In this document: positions 34,621-43,580 of the stretch, piece after piece
How the letters are laid out: the number at the start of each line of letters is the position of its first letter
Position numbering within the stretch: the first letter of the stretch is position 1
Translations under genes and position numbers: made by a program
Notes under the pieces: model-generated
The model's input: the letters and a program-made list of their open reading frames with translations, nothing else
Told to the model about the DNA's origin: nothing
Databases searched by the model: none
Source of the DNA: Thiodiazotropha sp040506275
GTDB lineage: Bacteria; Pseudomonadota; Gammaproteobacteria; Chromatiales; Chromatiaceae
DNA length: 64,000 bases
Direction: 5' to 3'
Assembly: GCA_040506275.1 (NCBI GenBank)
Contig: JBEVXD010000008.1
Coordinates: 62,001 to 126,000 of the forward strand

Positions 34621-36027
34621 ATGGCCTCGAAAGCCCTGAAGATGATCAAAGACAATGACGTGAAATTCGTTGATCTCCGCTTTACCGATACACGCGGTAA
34701 AGAGCAACACGTTACTCTGCCTATCAGCGAGATCAACGAAGAACTTTTCACTGATGGCAAGATGTTCGATGGTTCATCCATCTCCGGTTGGAAAGGTATC
34801 AATGAGTCAGACATGATTCTGATGCCTGAGGACGAAACTTCAGTAATTGATCCTTTCGCTGATGAAAATACCGTCAACATTCGCTGCGATATCCTTGAGC
34901 CTGCAACCATGCAGGGTTATGAGCGCGATCCTCGCTCTGTCGCGAAGCGTGCAGAGGCTTATCTGGCATCAACTGGGATTGCAGATGCAGCTTACTTCGG
35001 TCCAGAGCCTGAATTTTTCGTTCTCGACGATGTTCGCTGGAGCGTCGATATGAGCGGTTCCATGGTGAAGATCGATTCAGAGGAAGCTGAGTGGAACTCC
35101 GAACGCGTCTATGAAGATGGCAATATCGGTCACCGCCCTGGCGTTAAAGGTGGATACTTTCCAGTACCTCCAGTTGATTCCCTGCATGACCTGCGTGGTG
35201 CTATGTGCCTGGCTATGGAAGAGATGGGTGTTCCTGTTGAAGTGCACCATCACGAAGTGGCTACTGCCGGTCAGTGTGAAATTGGTACCCGCTTCAGCAC
35301 CCTTGTTGAACGCGCTGACTGGGTTCAGATTCAGAAATACTGCACCTGGAATGTTGCTCACGCTTACGGCAAAACCGCTACATTCATGCCCAAGCCTATC
35401 GTAGGTGACAACGGTTCCGGTATGCATGTGCATCAATCTCTATCTAAAGGCGGAGAGAATGTATTTGCTGGTGATCAGTATGGTGGCCTGTCAGAAACCG
35501 CCCTCTACTACATTGGCGGAATCATTAAGCATGCCCGTGCCCTGAACGCCTTCACCAATGCTTCAACCAACTCTTATAAGCGTCTGGTACCAGGATTTGA
35601 AGCACCTGTTATGTTGGCTTACTCAGCTCGTAACCGTTCTGCTTCGATCCGTATTCCATGGGTTTCAAGCCCTAAAGGACGTCGTGTTGAGGTTCGTTTC
35701 CCTGATCCAACCGCCAATCCATACCTGGCTTTCGCTGCGATGATGATGGCTGGCCTGGACGGAATTCAGAACAAGATCCATCCTGGTGATGCCATGGACA
35801 AGGATCTGTATGATCTGCCTGCTGAAGAAGCGGCCAGTATTCCAACAGTCTGTCATAGCCTGGATATGGCTCTTGAAGCACTTGATGCAGATCGTGATTT
35901 CCTCACAGCTGGCGGCGTATTCACTGATGACCTGATCAATGGTTACATCGATTTGAAGATGGAAGAAGTGACTACCATGCGTATGACCACACATCCTGCT
36001 GAATTTGATATGTATTACAGCCTCTGA
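34621..36027 (+). CDS. glnA: Glutamine synthetase type I
   Basis: Makes glutamine from glutamate, ammonia and ATP. It is 468 residues from the ATG at 34621, preceded by GGAG seven bases away. It has the GSI motifs FDGSSISGWKGI, EFFVLDD, the ATP/ammonia region KPIVGDNGSGMHVHQSL and RNRSASIRIP. The adenylylation site DLYDLP is present near residue 397, so GlnE-type control is expected. NtrC boxes and a sigma-54 promoter lie upstream and a terminator follows. Confidence 0.98.
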   Translation: MASKALKMIKDNDVKFVDLRFTDTRGKEQHVTLPISEINEELFTDGKMFDGSSISGWKGINESDMILMPEDETSVIDPFADENTVNIRCDILEPATMQGYERDPRSVAKRAEAYLASTGIADAAYFGPEPEFFVLDDVRWSVDMSGSMVKIDSEEAEWNSERVYEDGNIGHRPGVKGGYFPVPPVDSLHDLRGAMCLAMEEMGVPVEVHHHEVATAGQCEIGTRFSTLVERADWVQIQKYCTWNVAHAYGKTATFMPKPIVGDNGSGMHVHQSLSKGGENVFAGDQYGGLSETALYYIGGIIKHARALNAFTNASTNSYKRLVPGFEAPVMLAYSARNRSASIRIPWVSSPKGRRVEVRFPDPTANPYLAFAAMMMAGLDGIQNKIHPGDAMDKDLYDLPAEEAASIPTVCHSLDMALEALDADRDFLTAGGVFTDDLINGYIDLKMEEVTTMRMTTHPAEFDMYYSL

Positions 36028-36056
36028 TAATACAATCTGGATTGATGTGTAGATAA

Positions 36057-36089
36057 AACGCACCCCTTGATCGGGGTGCGTTTTTTTTT
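36057..36089 (+). terminator. Rho-independent terminator of glnA
   Basis: An ACGCACCCC/GGGGTGCGT stem with a TTGATC loop region is followed by nine T residues, 30 bases past the glnA stop. Confidence 0.95.
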
Positions 36090-36138
36090 GCGAACTCCAT
36101 CGCTTGTTAGTTGTGCCCTGAATGTCTATGCTTGGCAC

Positions 36139-36642
36139 ATGCGTACAGTCATCATATTACTTATTCTTCTGCTCTCTCAGCCGCTTATGGCCAGAGATGT
36201 CTATAAATGGGTCACTGAGGATGGCGAGGTCATCTACTCAGAATCCTATCAACCCGGAGCGGAGAGGATACGCGTTAGGGATGATAAGAAAAAATCGACC
36301 CTTAAACTGGAAAATCTGGATAAAGAGTCCGAAGCAGCGGCCACTGGAGAATATATCAATTTCGATATTGTTCAGCCGGGTAATGATGAGACAATTCGCA
36401 ATGCTGAAGGATCGGTTTCCATCGGTCTATCCATCTCTCCGCCACTGTTTAGCGGCCATACTATCCACCTCTATGTGGATGGTAAAAAACTTGATTCTGA
36501 TATCACAACCACTCAACTGGTTCTACAGCAACTCAGTCGAGGCACCCACTCCCTAAAAGCGGAAATCATCGATGGAGAGGGTAATAAGATGAGAGAGACG
36601 GGCAGTACCACCTTCCATCTTCGCCAAGCAGCAGTCAATTAA
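36139..36642 (+). CDS. Secreted DUF4124 domain protein
   Basis: This 167-residue protein from the ATG at 36139 has a signal peptide (MRTVIILLILLLSQPLMA) and an N-terminal DUF4124 segment (RDVYKWVTEDGEVIYSESYQP). A C-terminal beta-sandwich-like part has IHLYVDGKKL and LVLQQLSRGTHSLKAEIID. The function is unknown. Genes of this type commonly lie between glnA and ntrB in gammaproteobacteria. It has no obvious strong ribosome site. Confidence 0.87.
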   Translation: MRTVIILLILLLSQPLMARDVYKWVTEDGEVIYSESYQPGAERIRVRDDKKKSTLKLENLDKESEAAATGEYINFDIVQPGNDETIRNAEGSVSIGLSISPPLFSGHTIHLYVDGKKLDSDITTTQLVLQQLSRGTHSLKAEIIDGEGNKMRETGSTTFHLRQAAVN

Positions 36643-37070
36643 CAGCTCGCCCCCTTTTTTCTCGCGCTACTGACTCAATTCTGCATTGCGCTTCTTGGAA
36701 TGGGTGGACCATTCCAGCCAAGTACGCCTTGCCTTGGCCTGCAGCGGGACTCTGAGCGTTACCGAATTTACCCCACACCTGTATAGCTGGTACAGCGCCT
36801 GTGCAAGTAGTATTTCTCTAATTGGGCCCGGCCCAGTATTCAGCTTATAGCCTGTATATTTTTTGACGCACTATAATGGTGCAATAAGTCTGCTTTGTTC
36901 GCCAGGACATAGTGAGATTTTATGTGCCTAAGTTCAGTTGTTCGATCAGCGCGACATGAAATCCCATTAGAAACAGCCGAAGCTACCACTTTTAGTGATG
37001 TGAACATTAAAAATATGAGTGATCAGAGACCTATTTCTATCGTTGGTGTACTTTTTGCAAGTAGTTTGAC
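36643..37070. promoter_or_regulatory. ntrBC upstream region with an NtrC box
   Basis: A 428-base spacer. It contains a clear NtrC box GCACTATAATGGTGC (36868-36882) that also includes a TATAAT-like -10 hexamer, fitting repression of a sigma-70 promoter by NtrC as at E. coli glnL. A perfect 8-bp hairpin (TGGAATGG/CCATTCCA, 36696-36716) lies further upstream. A possible small reading frame (36922-37074) runs into ntrB. Confidence 0.7.
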
Positions 37071-37074
37071 ATGA
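36922..37074 (+). CDS. Possible 50-residue leader peptide before ntrB (doubtful)
   Basis: An ATG reading frame of 50 codons, beginning MCLSSVVRSARHEIPLETAE, ends in a TGA that overlaps the ntrB ATG (ATGA). This is a classic coupling arrangement, but the ribosome site is weak (GTGAG) and I recognise no family. It could be chance. Confidence 0.25.
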   Translation: MCLSSVVRSARHEIPLETAEATTFSDVNIKNMSDQRPISIVGVLFASSLT

Positions 37075-38147
37075 ACCCACATCATCCGAATACCTCGATG
37101 GAGCGTCGAGTACTTGATAATTTGAGTACAGCCATTCTGCTCTTTGATCGTGAATTTAATCTGCTCTTCATCAATACATCTGCTGAGATGTTGTTTGGTG
37201 TGAGTGCAAAAAAGATGGTCGGGAACCCTGCTGCTGAATTGGTCTACTGCACCAGTGGGATCGTGAGGAATAATTTAGAACGTGCTCTGGAGACAGGGCA
37301 GCCATTTACTGAGCGAGAACATCAGTTGCAACTACATAAGGGTCGAGAGATCACTGTGGATTGCACGGTGATACCTCTCCGCTCAGGACAGTTTGTGAAT
37401 GAGTTTCTTGTTGAAATTCAGCAAGTGGACAGACAGCTGAGAATCACTCGAGAGGAGCAGATTCTTTCGAGAAATCTAGCCAGTAGAGCACTGGTGAAAG
37501 GCTTGGCCCATGAGATAAAGAATCCACTGGGTGGCTTGCGTGGCGCAGCACAATTGCTGGAACGAGAGCTGCCTGATGAATCATTGACAGAATATACCCA
37601 GATCATCATCGAAGAAGCTGATCGACTTCAAAACCTTGTAAATACGATGATTGGGCCAAACCGAATCCCTGAAATGAAACCCGCCAACATTCATCAGGTG
37701 TTGGAGCGGGTTTGTGGTCTGGCCAAGGCAGAGGCTGGACCCAAGTTAGTGATCACCAAGAATTATGATCCAAGTATTCCCGATTTGATTGGGGATATGG
37801 ACCAGTTGATTCAGGCATTTTTGAATATTATCCGTAATGCTGTAAGAGCAGCAGGTCCGAATGGAGTGGTTGGAATCAACAGCCGGATTTTGCGCCAGTT
37901 CACTATTGGCAATATACGTCATCGACTGGTGGTCTCGATTGAGATCTCAGACAACGGACCGGGAATTCCACCTGAGCTACAAGAGCGGGTTTTCTTTCCC
38001 CTTGTTTCTGGCAGTGATGGTATGGGGCTTGGTCTGTCTATATCTCAAACCTTAATCAATCGACATCAGGGATTGATCGAATTTACCAGTAAACCTGGTG
38101 AAACCGTTTTTCGAGTATTACTTCCTTTGGAGCAGGTAGATGGATAG
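37071..38147 (+). CDS. ntrB: Nitrogen sensor histidine kinase NtrB
   Basis: Phosphorylates or dephosphorylates NtrC in response to nitrogen status, relayed by PII proteins. It is 358 residues: a PAS domain (about 15-125), the phospho-acceptor His147 in KGLAHEIKNPLGG, and a HATPase domain with IIRNAVRAA, DNGPGIPPE and GMGLGLSISQ. It has no membrane segment, so it is cytosolic. Its stop overlaps the ntrC start by 8 bases. Confidence 0.97.
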   Translation: MNPHHPNTSMERRVLDNLSTAILLFDREFNLLFINTSAEMLFGVSAKKMVGNPAAELVYCTSGIVRNNLERALETGQPFTEREHQLQLHKGREITVDCTVIPLRSGQFVNEFLVEIQQVDRQLRITREEQILSRNLASRALVKGLAHEIKNPLGGLRGAAQLLERELPDESLTEYTQIIIEEADRLQNLVNTMIGPNRIPEMKPANIHQVLERVCGLAKAEAGPKLVITKNYDPSIPDLIGDMDQLIQAFLNIIRNAVRAAGPNGVVGINSRILRQFTIGNIRHRLVVSIEISDNGPGIPPELQERVFFPLVSGSDGMGLGLSISQTLINRHQGLIEFTSKPGETVFRVLLPLEQVDG

Positions 38148-39549
38148 AGCATGCCGAGTTTGGGTGATTGATGATGATCGCTCAATTCGATGGGTTTTGG
38201 AAAAAACCTTGGAAAAAGCTGAAATGGAGGTAACCAGTTTCGAAAGTGCTGATAGTGTGCTGAGTTCGCTGGATAAAGGACAGCCAGATGTGGTTGTTTC
38301 TGATATCCGAATGCCAGGTATGGATGGTCTTGAGTTACTGGAACTGATACATGCTCGGTACCCGAATTTACCTGTGATTATCATGACAGCTCATTCGGAT
38401 CTGGAAAGTGCCGTCTCTGCCTACCATGGTGGTGCCTTTGAATATCTACCTAAGCCTTTTGATGTAGACGATGCTGTACAGCAGATTCGTCGAGCTTGCC
38501 GTCAACAGTTGACGGTTGAAGAGCAGCCTAAAATCAATGCCAAAGAGGGTGCTACGGAGATCATCGGTGAAGCGCCGGCTATGCAGGAGGTGTTTCGTGC
38601 TATCGGTAGATTGGCTCGATCCAATATAACGGTATTGATCAATGGTGAGTCTGGAACTGGTAAGGAGTTGGTTGCTCAGGCTTTACACCGTCATAGCAGT
38701 CGTGCGGAAGGACCCTTTATTGCCCTCAACATGGCAGCGATACCTAAGGATTTAATGGAGTCTGAGCTATTTGGGCATGAGCGAGGTGCATTTACAGGTG
38801 CTCAGACCCGAAGGATTGGGCGTTTTGAACAGGCAGATACAGGTACCCTGTTTCTGGATGAAATAGGTGATATGCCTGCGGAGTTACAGACACGACTGCT
38901 ACGTGTGCTTGCTGACGGTGAATTCTATCGTGTCGGAGGCCATGAACCAGTGAAGGTGGATGTGAGAATTATCGCTGCGACCCATCAACATCTTGAAGGC
39001 TTGGTGAAGGAAGGGGCCTTTCGTGAGGATCTCTTCCATAGATTGAATGTTATTCGTATCCATCTGCCATCTCTGCGTCAGCGTCAGGCAGATATACCTT
39101 TGCTGATGAGCCATTTTCTCAAATCAGCTGCAGAAGAGTTGGCTGTGGAATCGAAGGTATTACTACCTGAGACAGAAAGCTATCTCAGTCAACTGGAGTG
39201 GCCAGGGAATGTACGACAGTTGGAGAACACTGCCCGTTGGTTGACGGTCATGGCGTCAGGCCAGGAGATCCACGTTGAAGATCTACCTGCTGAGCTGAAA
39301 GAGACAGAGGTTGAGGGCACACCCCAAAACGATTGGCGTCAACTGTTAAGAGGTTGGGTTAAAAGACGCCTTCAGGAGGGTTGCGAAGGGATACTCAATG
39401 AAGCAGAACCCGATTTTGAAATTGTGATGATTGAGACAGCACTGGAACACACTGCGGGTAAACGCCAGGATGCAGCTCGTCTGCTGGGTTGGGGTCGCAA
39501 CACATTAACGAGAAAAATCAAAGAGCTTGGGATGGAAGAGACCTCCTAA
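38140..39549 (+). CDS. ntrC: Nitrogen regulator NtrC (sigma-54 activator)
   Basis: Enhancer-binding response regulator, 469 residues. The receiver domain's phospho-acceptor is Asp55 in VVVSDIRMPG. The central AAA+ domain has Walker A GESGTGKE and the sigma-54 contact loop GAFTGA. The C-terminal Fis-type helix-turn-helix is HTAGKRQDAARLLGWGRNTLTRKIKE. It should bind the GCAC-N7-GTGC boxes seen upstream of glnA and ntrB. Confidence 0.97.
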   Translation: MDRACRVWVIDDDRSIRWVLEKTLEKAEMEVTSFESADSVLSSLDKGQPDVVVSDIRMPGMDGLELLELIHARYPNLPVIIMTAHSDLESAVSAYHGGAFEYLPKPFDVDDAVQQIRRACRQQLTVEEQPKINAKEGATEIIGEAPAMQEVFRAIGRLARSNITVLINGESGTGKELVAQALHRHSSRAEGPFIALNMAAIPKDLMESELFGHERGAFTGAQTRRIGRFEQADTGTLFLDEIGDMPAELQTRLLRVLADGEFYRVGGHEPVKVDVRIIAATHQHLEGLVKEGAFREDLFHRLNVIRIHLPSLRQRQADIPLLMSHFLKSAAEELAVESKVLLPETESYLSQLEWPGNVRQLENTARWLTVMASGQEIHVEDLPAELKETEVEGTPQNDWRQLLRGWVKRRLQEGCEGILNEAEPDFEIVMIETALEHTAGKRQDAARLLGWGRNTLTRKIKELGMEETS

Positions 39550-39688
39550 CCAGGCCGTTGCCTGTAAGCTGTGCCTTGAGTGAATTGAAACTCATGGCCT
39601 GGCTATAAAGGTGCCGGGTTAATAGTAAGCTTATCACCGCTTACCTTTTCCTGATTACCCCCAAATCACAGCAAACTAACGGAGCTTC

Positions 39689-39822
39689 GTAGGGTGCGGC
39701 CTGCCGCACCACGCGGTGTTCCAAGCTACTTGCAACAGTAGATATTTCACTTCTAGAACCAATGGGAAAATGGCCTTTGGGCGCCAAGGCATCGAGTTAA
39801 GGTGCGGCAGGCCGCACCCTAC
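39689..39822. repeat. Paired REP-like dyads (REPIN-like)
   Basis: Units at 39689-39710 and 39801-39822 are exact reverse complements, each a dyad of GGTGCGGC and GCCGCACC with a CCTAC tail. The plan is the same as at 5203-5299, with a longer spacer (90 bases). Confidence 0.75.
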
Positions 39823-39931
39823 GAAGCCACACTAGCTGAAAAATAATTACTCAGGCAACAAGTACCTTAACACCTATCGTACACAGCAAAAAATTCACAA
39901 CATATTCGGATGTTTTGCTTAATTCCTTTTC

Positions 39932-39977
39932 TCTACTCTGTGATTCAAGTACTGAGCATTGAGGGTAATCAGGTACC
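39932..39977. repeat. Dispersed repeat, partial copy 3
   Basis: CTCTGTGATTCAAG, then ACTGAGCATTGAGGGTAATCAG, matches the leading part of the repeat at 6055 and 6284. The TTTGCG core is missing. Confidence 0.6.
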
Positions 39978-40175
39978 TTTTTTAAACTTTAGCGAACCAA
40001 TGGCGCCTAGTCTCCCCTTTCCAAATGCCGGGGTTCTTCCTTAAAAAGATCCGGGTAACCCGGATTTATCTGTAGCTGGCATAAGGTTATGATGATCCTC
40101 TGAGCAACCGGATTAGCCATATTGAAGCCTATCCACCAGGTTGTGCATTCAAGGTTTTAGCAAAGTAGGTGATTC

Positions 40176-40580
40176 ATGGATTCCAGCACAATCGATCTGC
40201 CGGGAAGTGAGGTGGAGTCAGTCGAGTATGAAAATGGTACGCTGACGATCAGTTTTTCAAGAACCATTATTATCAAAACTATGAGTGGTTCATCAGAACG
40301 TACCAGGTGGTGGCAGGCGGGTTCGCTGATTTTTGAGGGTGCTGAATTGGAAACTACACTGCCAGACTGTCCTTGTATTTGTGAAGGCGGCGATGTTGGA
40401 GAGAATGTCTACACCTATCGGGATATGATTCCACTGCCTCTTGATAGTCACGGAAGAGCCCGTTGCGATCTTAAATTCCAAGACAGGGAACCTCTGCAAG
40501 CCTGGGCTGAAGGGGTAAAGTTGGTGATGGCTGATCGGCCTCGTTATATCGAGCATTTACGTTCAGGTGATCAGAAGTAG
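40176..40580 (+). CDS. Conserved hypothetical protein (unrecognised)
   Basis: A 134-residue soluble acidic protein beginning MDSSTIDLPGSEVESVEYENG. It looks like a mostly beta fold (alternating strands up to about residue 55) with a CPCICEGGD cluster (two cysteines) and a C-terminal helix ending YIEHLRSGDQK. There is no signal peptide or membrane segment. I do not recognise a family. Codon usage looks like the neighbours. It stands alone on the + strand before the MBL-fold gene. Confidence 0.7.
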   Translation: MDSSTIDLPGSEVESVEYENGTLTISFSRTIIIKTMSGSSERTRWWQAGSLIFEGAELETTLPDCPCICEGGDVGENVYTYRDMIPLPLDSHGRARCDLKFQDREPLQAWAEGVKLVMADRPRYIEHLRSGDQK

Positions 40581-40851
40581 CTGAGTGAATTCTGCACGGC
40601 AACATCCAGTTTTGGTGATGTGCTCCATGAATGATCCTGCAAAAAATATCATGAAAACCGAGAAAAGCGACTATATTGAGAGGAAAACACCCATTCTGAG
40701 TGCTTAGAGGTCAATAAAAAGGCCATTATTATTTATTATTTACTGTATTATGGTTAAGCTTTTGAGAATGCGGACGATAAGGCCGATATCGATTACAAGG
40801 ATGAACCTGCTCTAAGCAGCTCAGTTTCAATCACTATACGCAGCGAAAATT

Positions 40852-41610
40852 ATGTCAGTTGAGCTATTCAATAATGGTAGCCACATATGTGTGGCCTTCA
40901 GGGACTTGGTCTCTGGCGAAGCAGTACAAGCCAACCAGTTTCTAATTTACGATCATCAGCATGCTGCACTCATTGATCCTGGCGGGGAGTTAACCTACTC
41001 TCGCCTTTTCATGGCAATCAGTGACTATATGAATGTGAAGAAGCTCGACTACGTCGTCGCTTCACATCAGGATCCGGATATTGTTGCCTCGGTCAACAAA
41101 TGGTTGGTCGGTACTGACTGTAAGGTGGTAGTTCCCGCACTCTGGGAGCGATTCATACCCCATTTTACGCGCCCTGGCCGACTGGTTGATCGTGTCGTCC
41201 CAATTCCTGATGAGGGCACCAATCTACAGTTGGGAAATATCCGGCTGATGGCACTACCTGCCCATTTCCTGCATGCAGAAGGTAATTTCCAATTTTACGA
41301 TCCGCTCAGCAGAATACTTTTCTCTGGCGATCTTGGCGCAAACCTGCCGCCAGGTGATCTGAATGCACCTGTGAAAAAGCTGTCAGAAGTGATGCCCTAT
41401 ATGGAGGGTTTTCATCGACGCTACATGAACTCCAATAAAGTATGCAGGCTCTGGGCTAACATGGTTCGACAGCTCGACATCGAAATGATCGTACCCCAGC
41501 ATGGCCGTGCTTTTATTGGTAAAAAGGTAGTCAAAGAGTTTATAGCTTGGGTTGAGAATTTGGAGTGTGGTGTTGATCTGGTGACTCAGGCTAACTATCA
41601 ACTGCCTTGA
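40852..41610 (+). CDS. MBL-fold diiron protein (ODP/FprA-like)
   Basis: A 252-residue metallo-beta-lactamase fold protein. The metal-binding motifs are SHQDPDI (H72, D74, D76), HFLHAEGNFQFYD, FSGDLGAN and a C-terminal PQHGRAFIG. The HxDxD form with Ile where many flavodiiron proteins have His recalls the stand-alone oxygen-binding diiron (ODP) group; there is no flavodoxin domain. ODP-like proteins bind O2 and in some bacteria feed chemotaxis signalling. It converges on the GGDEF-EAL gene (8-base gap) in a signalling cluster. The role is inferred. Confidence 0.85.
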   Translation: MSVELFNNGSHICVAFRDLVSGEAVQANQFLIYDHQHAALIDPGGELTYSRLFMAISDYMNVKKLDYVVASHQDPDIVASVNKWLVGTDCKVVVPALWERFIPHFTRPGRLVDRVVPIPDEGTNLQLGNIRLMALPAHFLHAEGNFQFYDPLSRILFSGDLGANLPPGDLNAPVKKLSEVMPYMEGFHRRYMNSNKVCRLWANMVRQLDIEMIVPQHGRAFIGKKVVKEFIAWVENLECGVDLVTQANYQLP

Positions 41611-41617
41611 AGCCCCA

Positions 41618-43564
41618 CTACAGTTTGTCGACCAATCCAGGGACTTCATTCACTGGAATTGGTCGACTAAAGTAGTAACCCTGCAGGTATGGGCACCCAA
41701 GGTGGGTTAATACTCGCAACTGCTCCAGAGTCTCCACCCCTTCTGCTACTACATCCAGACCTAAAGCCTTGCCAAGTGAAAGCACCGCATTCACAAGAGA
41801 GTATGGTTGATCTTGCACTGGTGTCTCTGCTTCATCTGGCCAATTCAGATCCTTTACGAAAGACCTATCAATTTTCAGTTGTCCTATAGGTGCTTTGTCA
41901 ATTGTGGCAAGAGATGAATAACCGGTGCCAAAGTCATCTACGGAAAAGGTAATTTTCAGCTGCGAAAGTTTGTGTAGGGTTTCGTTGGCGATTTTGTTGT
42001 TCGGTAGAAGGAGTGACTCAGTGATTTCAAACACAAGACAGCTTGGGTCAATCTGGTAGTTCTCAATAATCTGTCTGACCTGAGTATAAAAGTTTGGTGT
42101 TGAGATCTGTTTTGCACTGATGTTAATCGCATAACGCACACTTGAGTCGAAGACTTTCTGCTTGCGCCACTCAACGATCTGTTTTACTACTTCTTCAATA
42201 ACCCAGATTCCGATTTTTACAATCATTCCTGTATCTTCAGCAACATCTATAAATTTATCGGGTGTTACTAATCCGCGATAGGAGTGTTGCCAACGAAGTA
42301 GTGCTTCAACTGCATGAATGATTCCATCTTTATCTACTTGGGGTTGATAAAAAAGGGCAAACTGTTTCTCGATTAAAGCAACATTCAGCTCTGCCTCTAC
42401 AGTCATACGTTGTCTAGCGGCTTCCTGCATAGAGGATTGAAAAAAACGGGTAGTGCCTCGGCCGTCGCTTTTAGCCTGGTACATGGCTGTATCTGCTTGA
42501 CGTACAATATCATTGATGTTGTCATCATCATGAAATGGAAAAATAGCGATTCCTATGCTTACTGTTATCTGAAATATATGACTATCAATTATGATTGGTT
42601 CATTGAGGGCTTCAGCAATATGCTCAGCAAAGCGTTGCGTGATAACTGCCATCATATTGTTGTCAGAATGTTGTTCAGCAAGCAGTATTACAAACTCATC
42701 TCCGCCCATTCGAACCAGCATGTCTTCACGGCGTATATGTTCCCGTAATCTCTTTGTAAAGCTGATCAAAAGTTTGTCACCCGTATGGTGACCGAGTGAA
42801 TCATTTACATTTTTAAAGTGGTCCAGATCCATAAAAAGCAGAGCACCAAATTTGCCCTGCCGAAGTGCAAGTGAAAGCGCTGTGTCTAACTGATTAAAGA
42901 GTGAAGTGCGGTTAGGTATCTCAGTAAGGGTATCGTGGTGAGCTTGAAAGTGGATCTTCTCTTCCGATTTCTTAAGTTCAGTGACATCACTGATAACGAT
43001 AAGAATTGTTTCAGACCAGTGCGAGTTGTCAGATGATGCATTTCTATTATTTAGTCGACGTCCCTGAATCCTACCGACAAAGCTGCTGTTTTCTTTATTA
43101 ACAGAGCCAATTTTGAATCGGGCATCAATGTGTTTGTTGTCAGGTTTGTTTACAAACGCTTTGAATCGGCTGCGGTATATGTTTTGGTCAGCCGGAAGCA
43201 TAAATTCTGCGAGAGCCTTACCGGGTAGAACATATTTCTCGACTCCCAGCATAGAGGCGAGCATTTGATTGGCACGGATGATAATACCGCTATCATCCAG
43301 GCTGACATATCCAACGGGTGCTTTGTTATATAGATCCAGATACTGTTGATGAGTAAACTCCAGTTTAACTTGAGATTGTCGTAACTCTTCATTCTGAAGT
43401 TCAAGCTCAATTTGGTGGACATGCAAATCCTGTAAAAGTCTGTCCCGGTCAGCTACTTTTTTTTCGTAATCAATTCGGGCTCGTCTCTGAGCGATTTTTT
43501 CGGCCTTTCCGCGCATGAATTCTCGATGAATATCAGCAGGGTTGTTTGTTTTATCGTTACTCAA
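41618..43564 (-). CDS. PAS-GGDEF-EAL protein (cyclic-di-GMP synthesis/degradation)
   Basis: This 648-residue cytosolic protein has an N-terminal coiled-coil, PAS (about 75-190), GGDEF (about 210-370) and EAL (about 380-635). The cyclase motif is intact (RMGGDEFVILL), as is the phosphodiesterase: VEALLRW, NISAKQ, EITESLL, DDFGTGYSS, KIDRSFV and AEGVET. It could make or break c-di-GMP. The start is taken as a TTG at 43564 with AGGAG seven bases upstream; an earlier reading would overlap the CheB/CheR gene. It follows that gene with a 16-base gap, likely one operon. Confidence 0.93.
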   Translation of the reverse strand: MSNDKTNNPADIHREFMRGKAEKIAQRRARIDYEKKVADRDRLLQDLHVHQIELELQNEELRQSQVKLEFTHQQYLDLYNKAPVGYVSLDDSGIIIRANQMLASMLGVEKYVLPGKALAEFMLPADQNIYRSRFKAFVNKPDNKHIDARFKIGSVNKENSSFVGRIQGRRLNNRNASSDNSHWSETILIVISDVTELKKSEEKIHFQAHHDTLTEIPNRTSLFNQLDTALSLALRQGKFGALLFMDLDHFKNVNDSLGHHTGDKLLISFTKRLREHIRREDMLVRMGGDEFVILLAEQHSDNNMMAVITQRFAEHIAEALNEPIIIDSHIFQITVSIGIAIFPFHDDDNINDIVRQADTAMYQAKSDGRGTTRFFQSSMQEAARQRMTVEAELNVALIEKQFALFYQPQVDKDGIIHAVEALLRWQHSYRGLVTPDKFIDVAEDTGMIVKIGIWVIEEVVKQIVEWRKQKVFDSSVRYAINISAKQISTPNFYTQVRQIIENYQIDPSCLVFEITESLLLPNNKIANETLHKLSQLKITFSVDDFGTGYSSLATIDKAPIGQLKIDRSFVKDLNWPDEAETPVQDQPYSLVNAVLSLGKALGLDVVAEGVETLEQLRVLTHLGCPYLQGYYFSRPIPVNEVPGLVDKL

Positions 43565-43580
43565 AACAACGCTCCTGATT

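Larger units (their letters stand above)
39550..40175. other. Intergenic repeat region
   Basis: About 625 bases without a credible gene. It contains a REPIN-like pair (39689-39822), a partial copy of the dispersed repeat (39932-39977) and, near 39610-39622, GCCGGGTTAATAG, which resembles one end of the MITE-like element at 4955-5140. No terminator is evident after ntrC. Confidence 0.65.
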
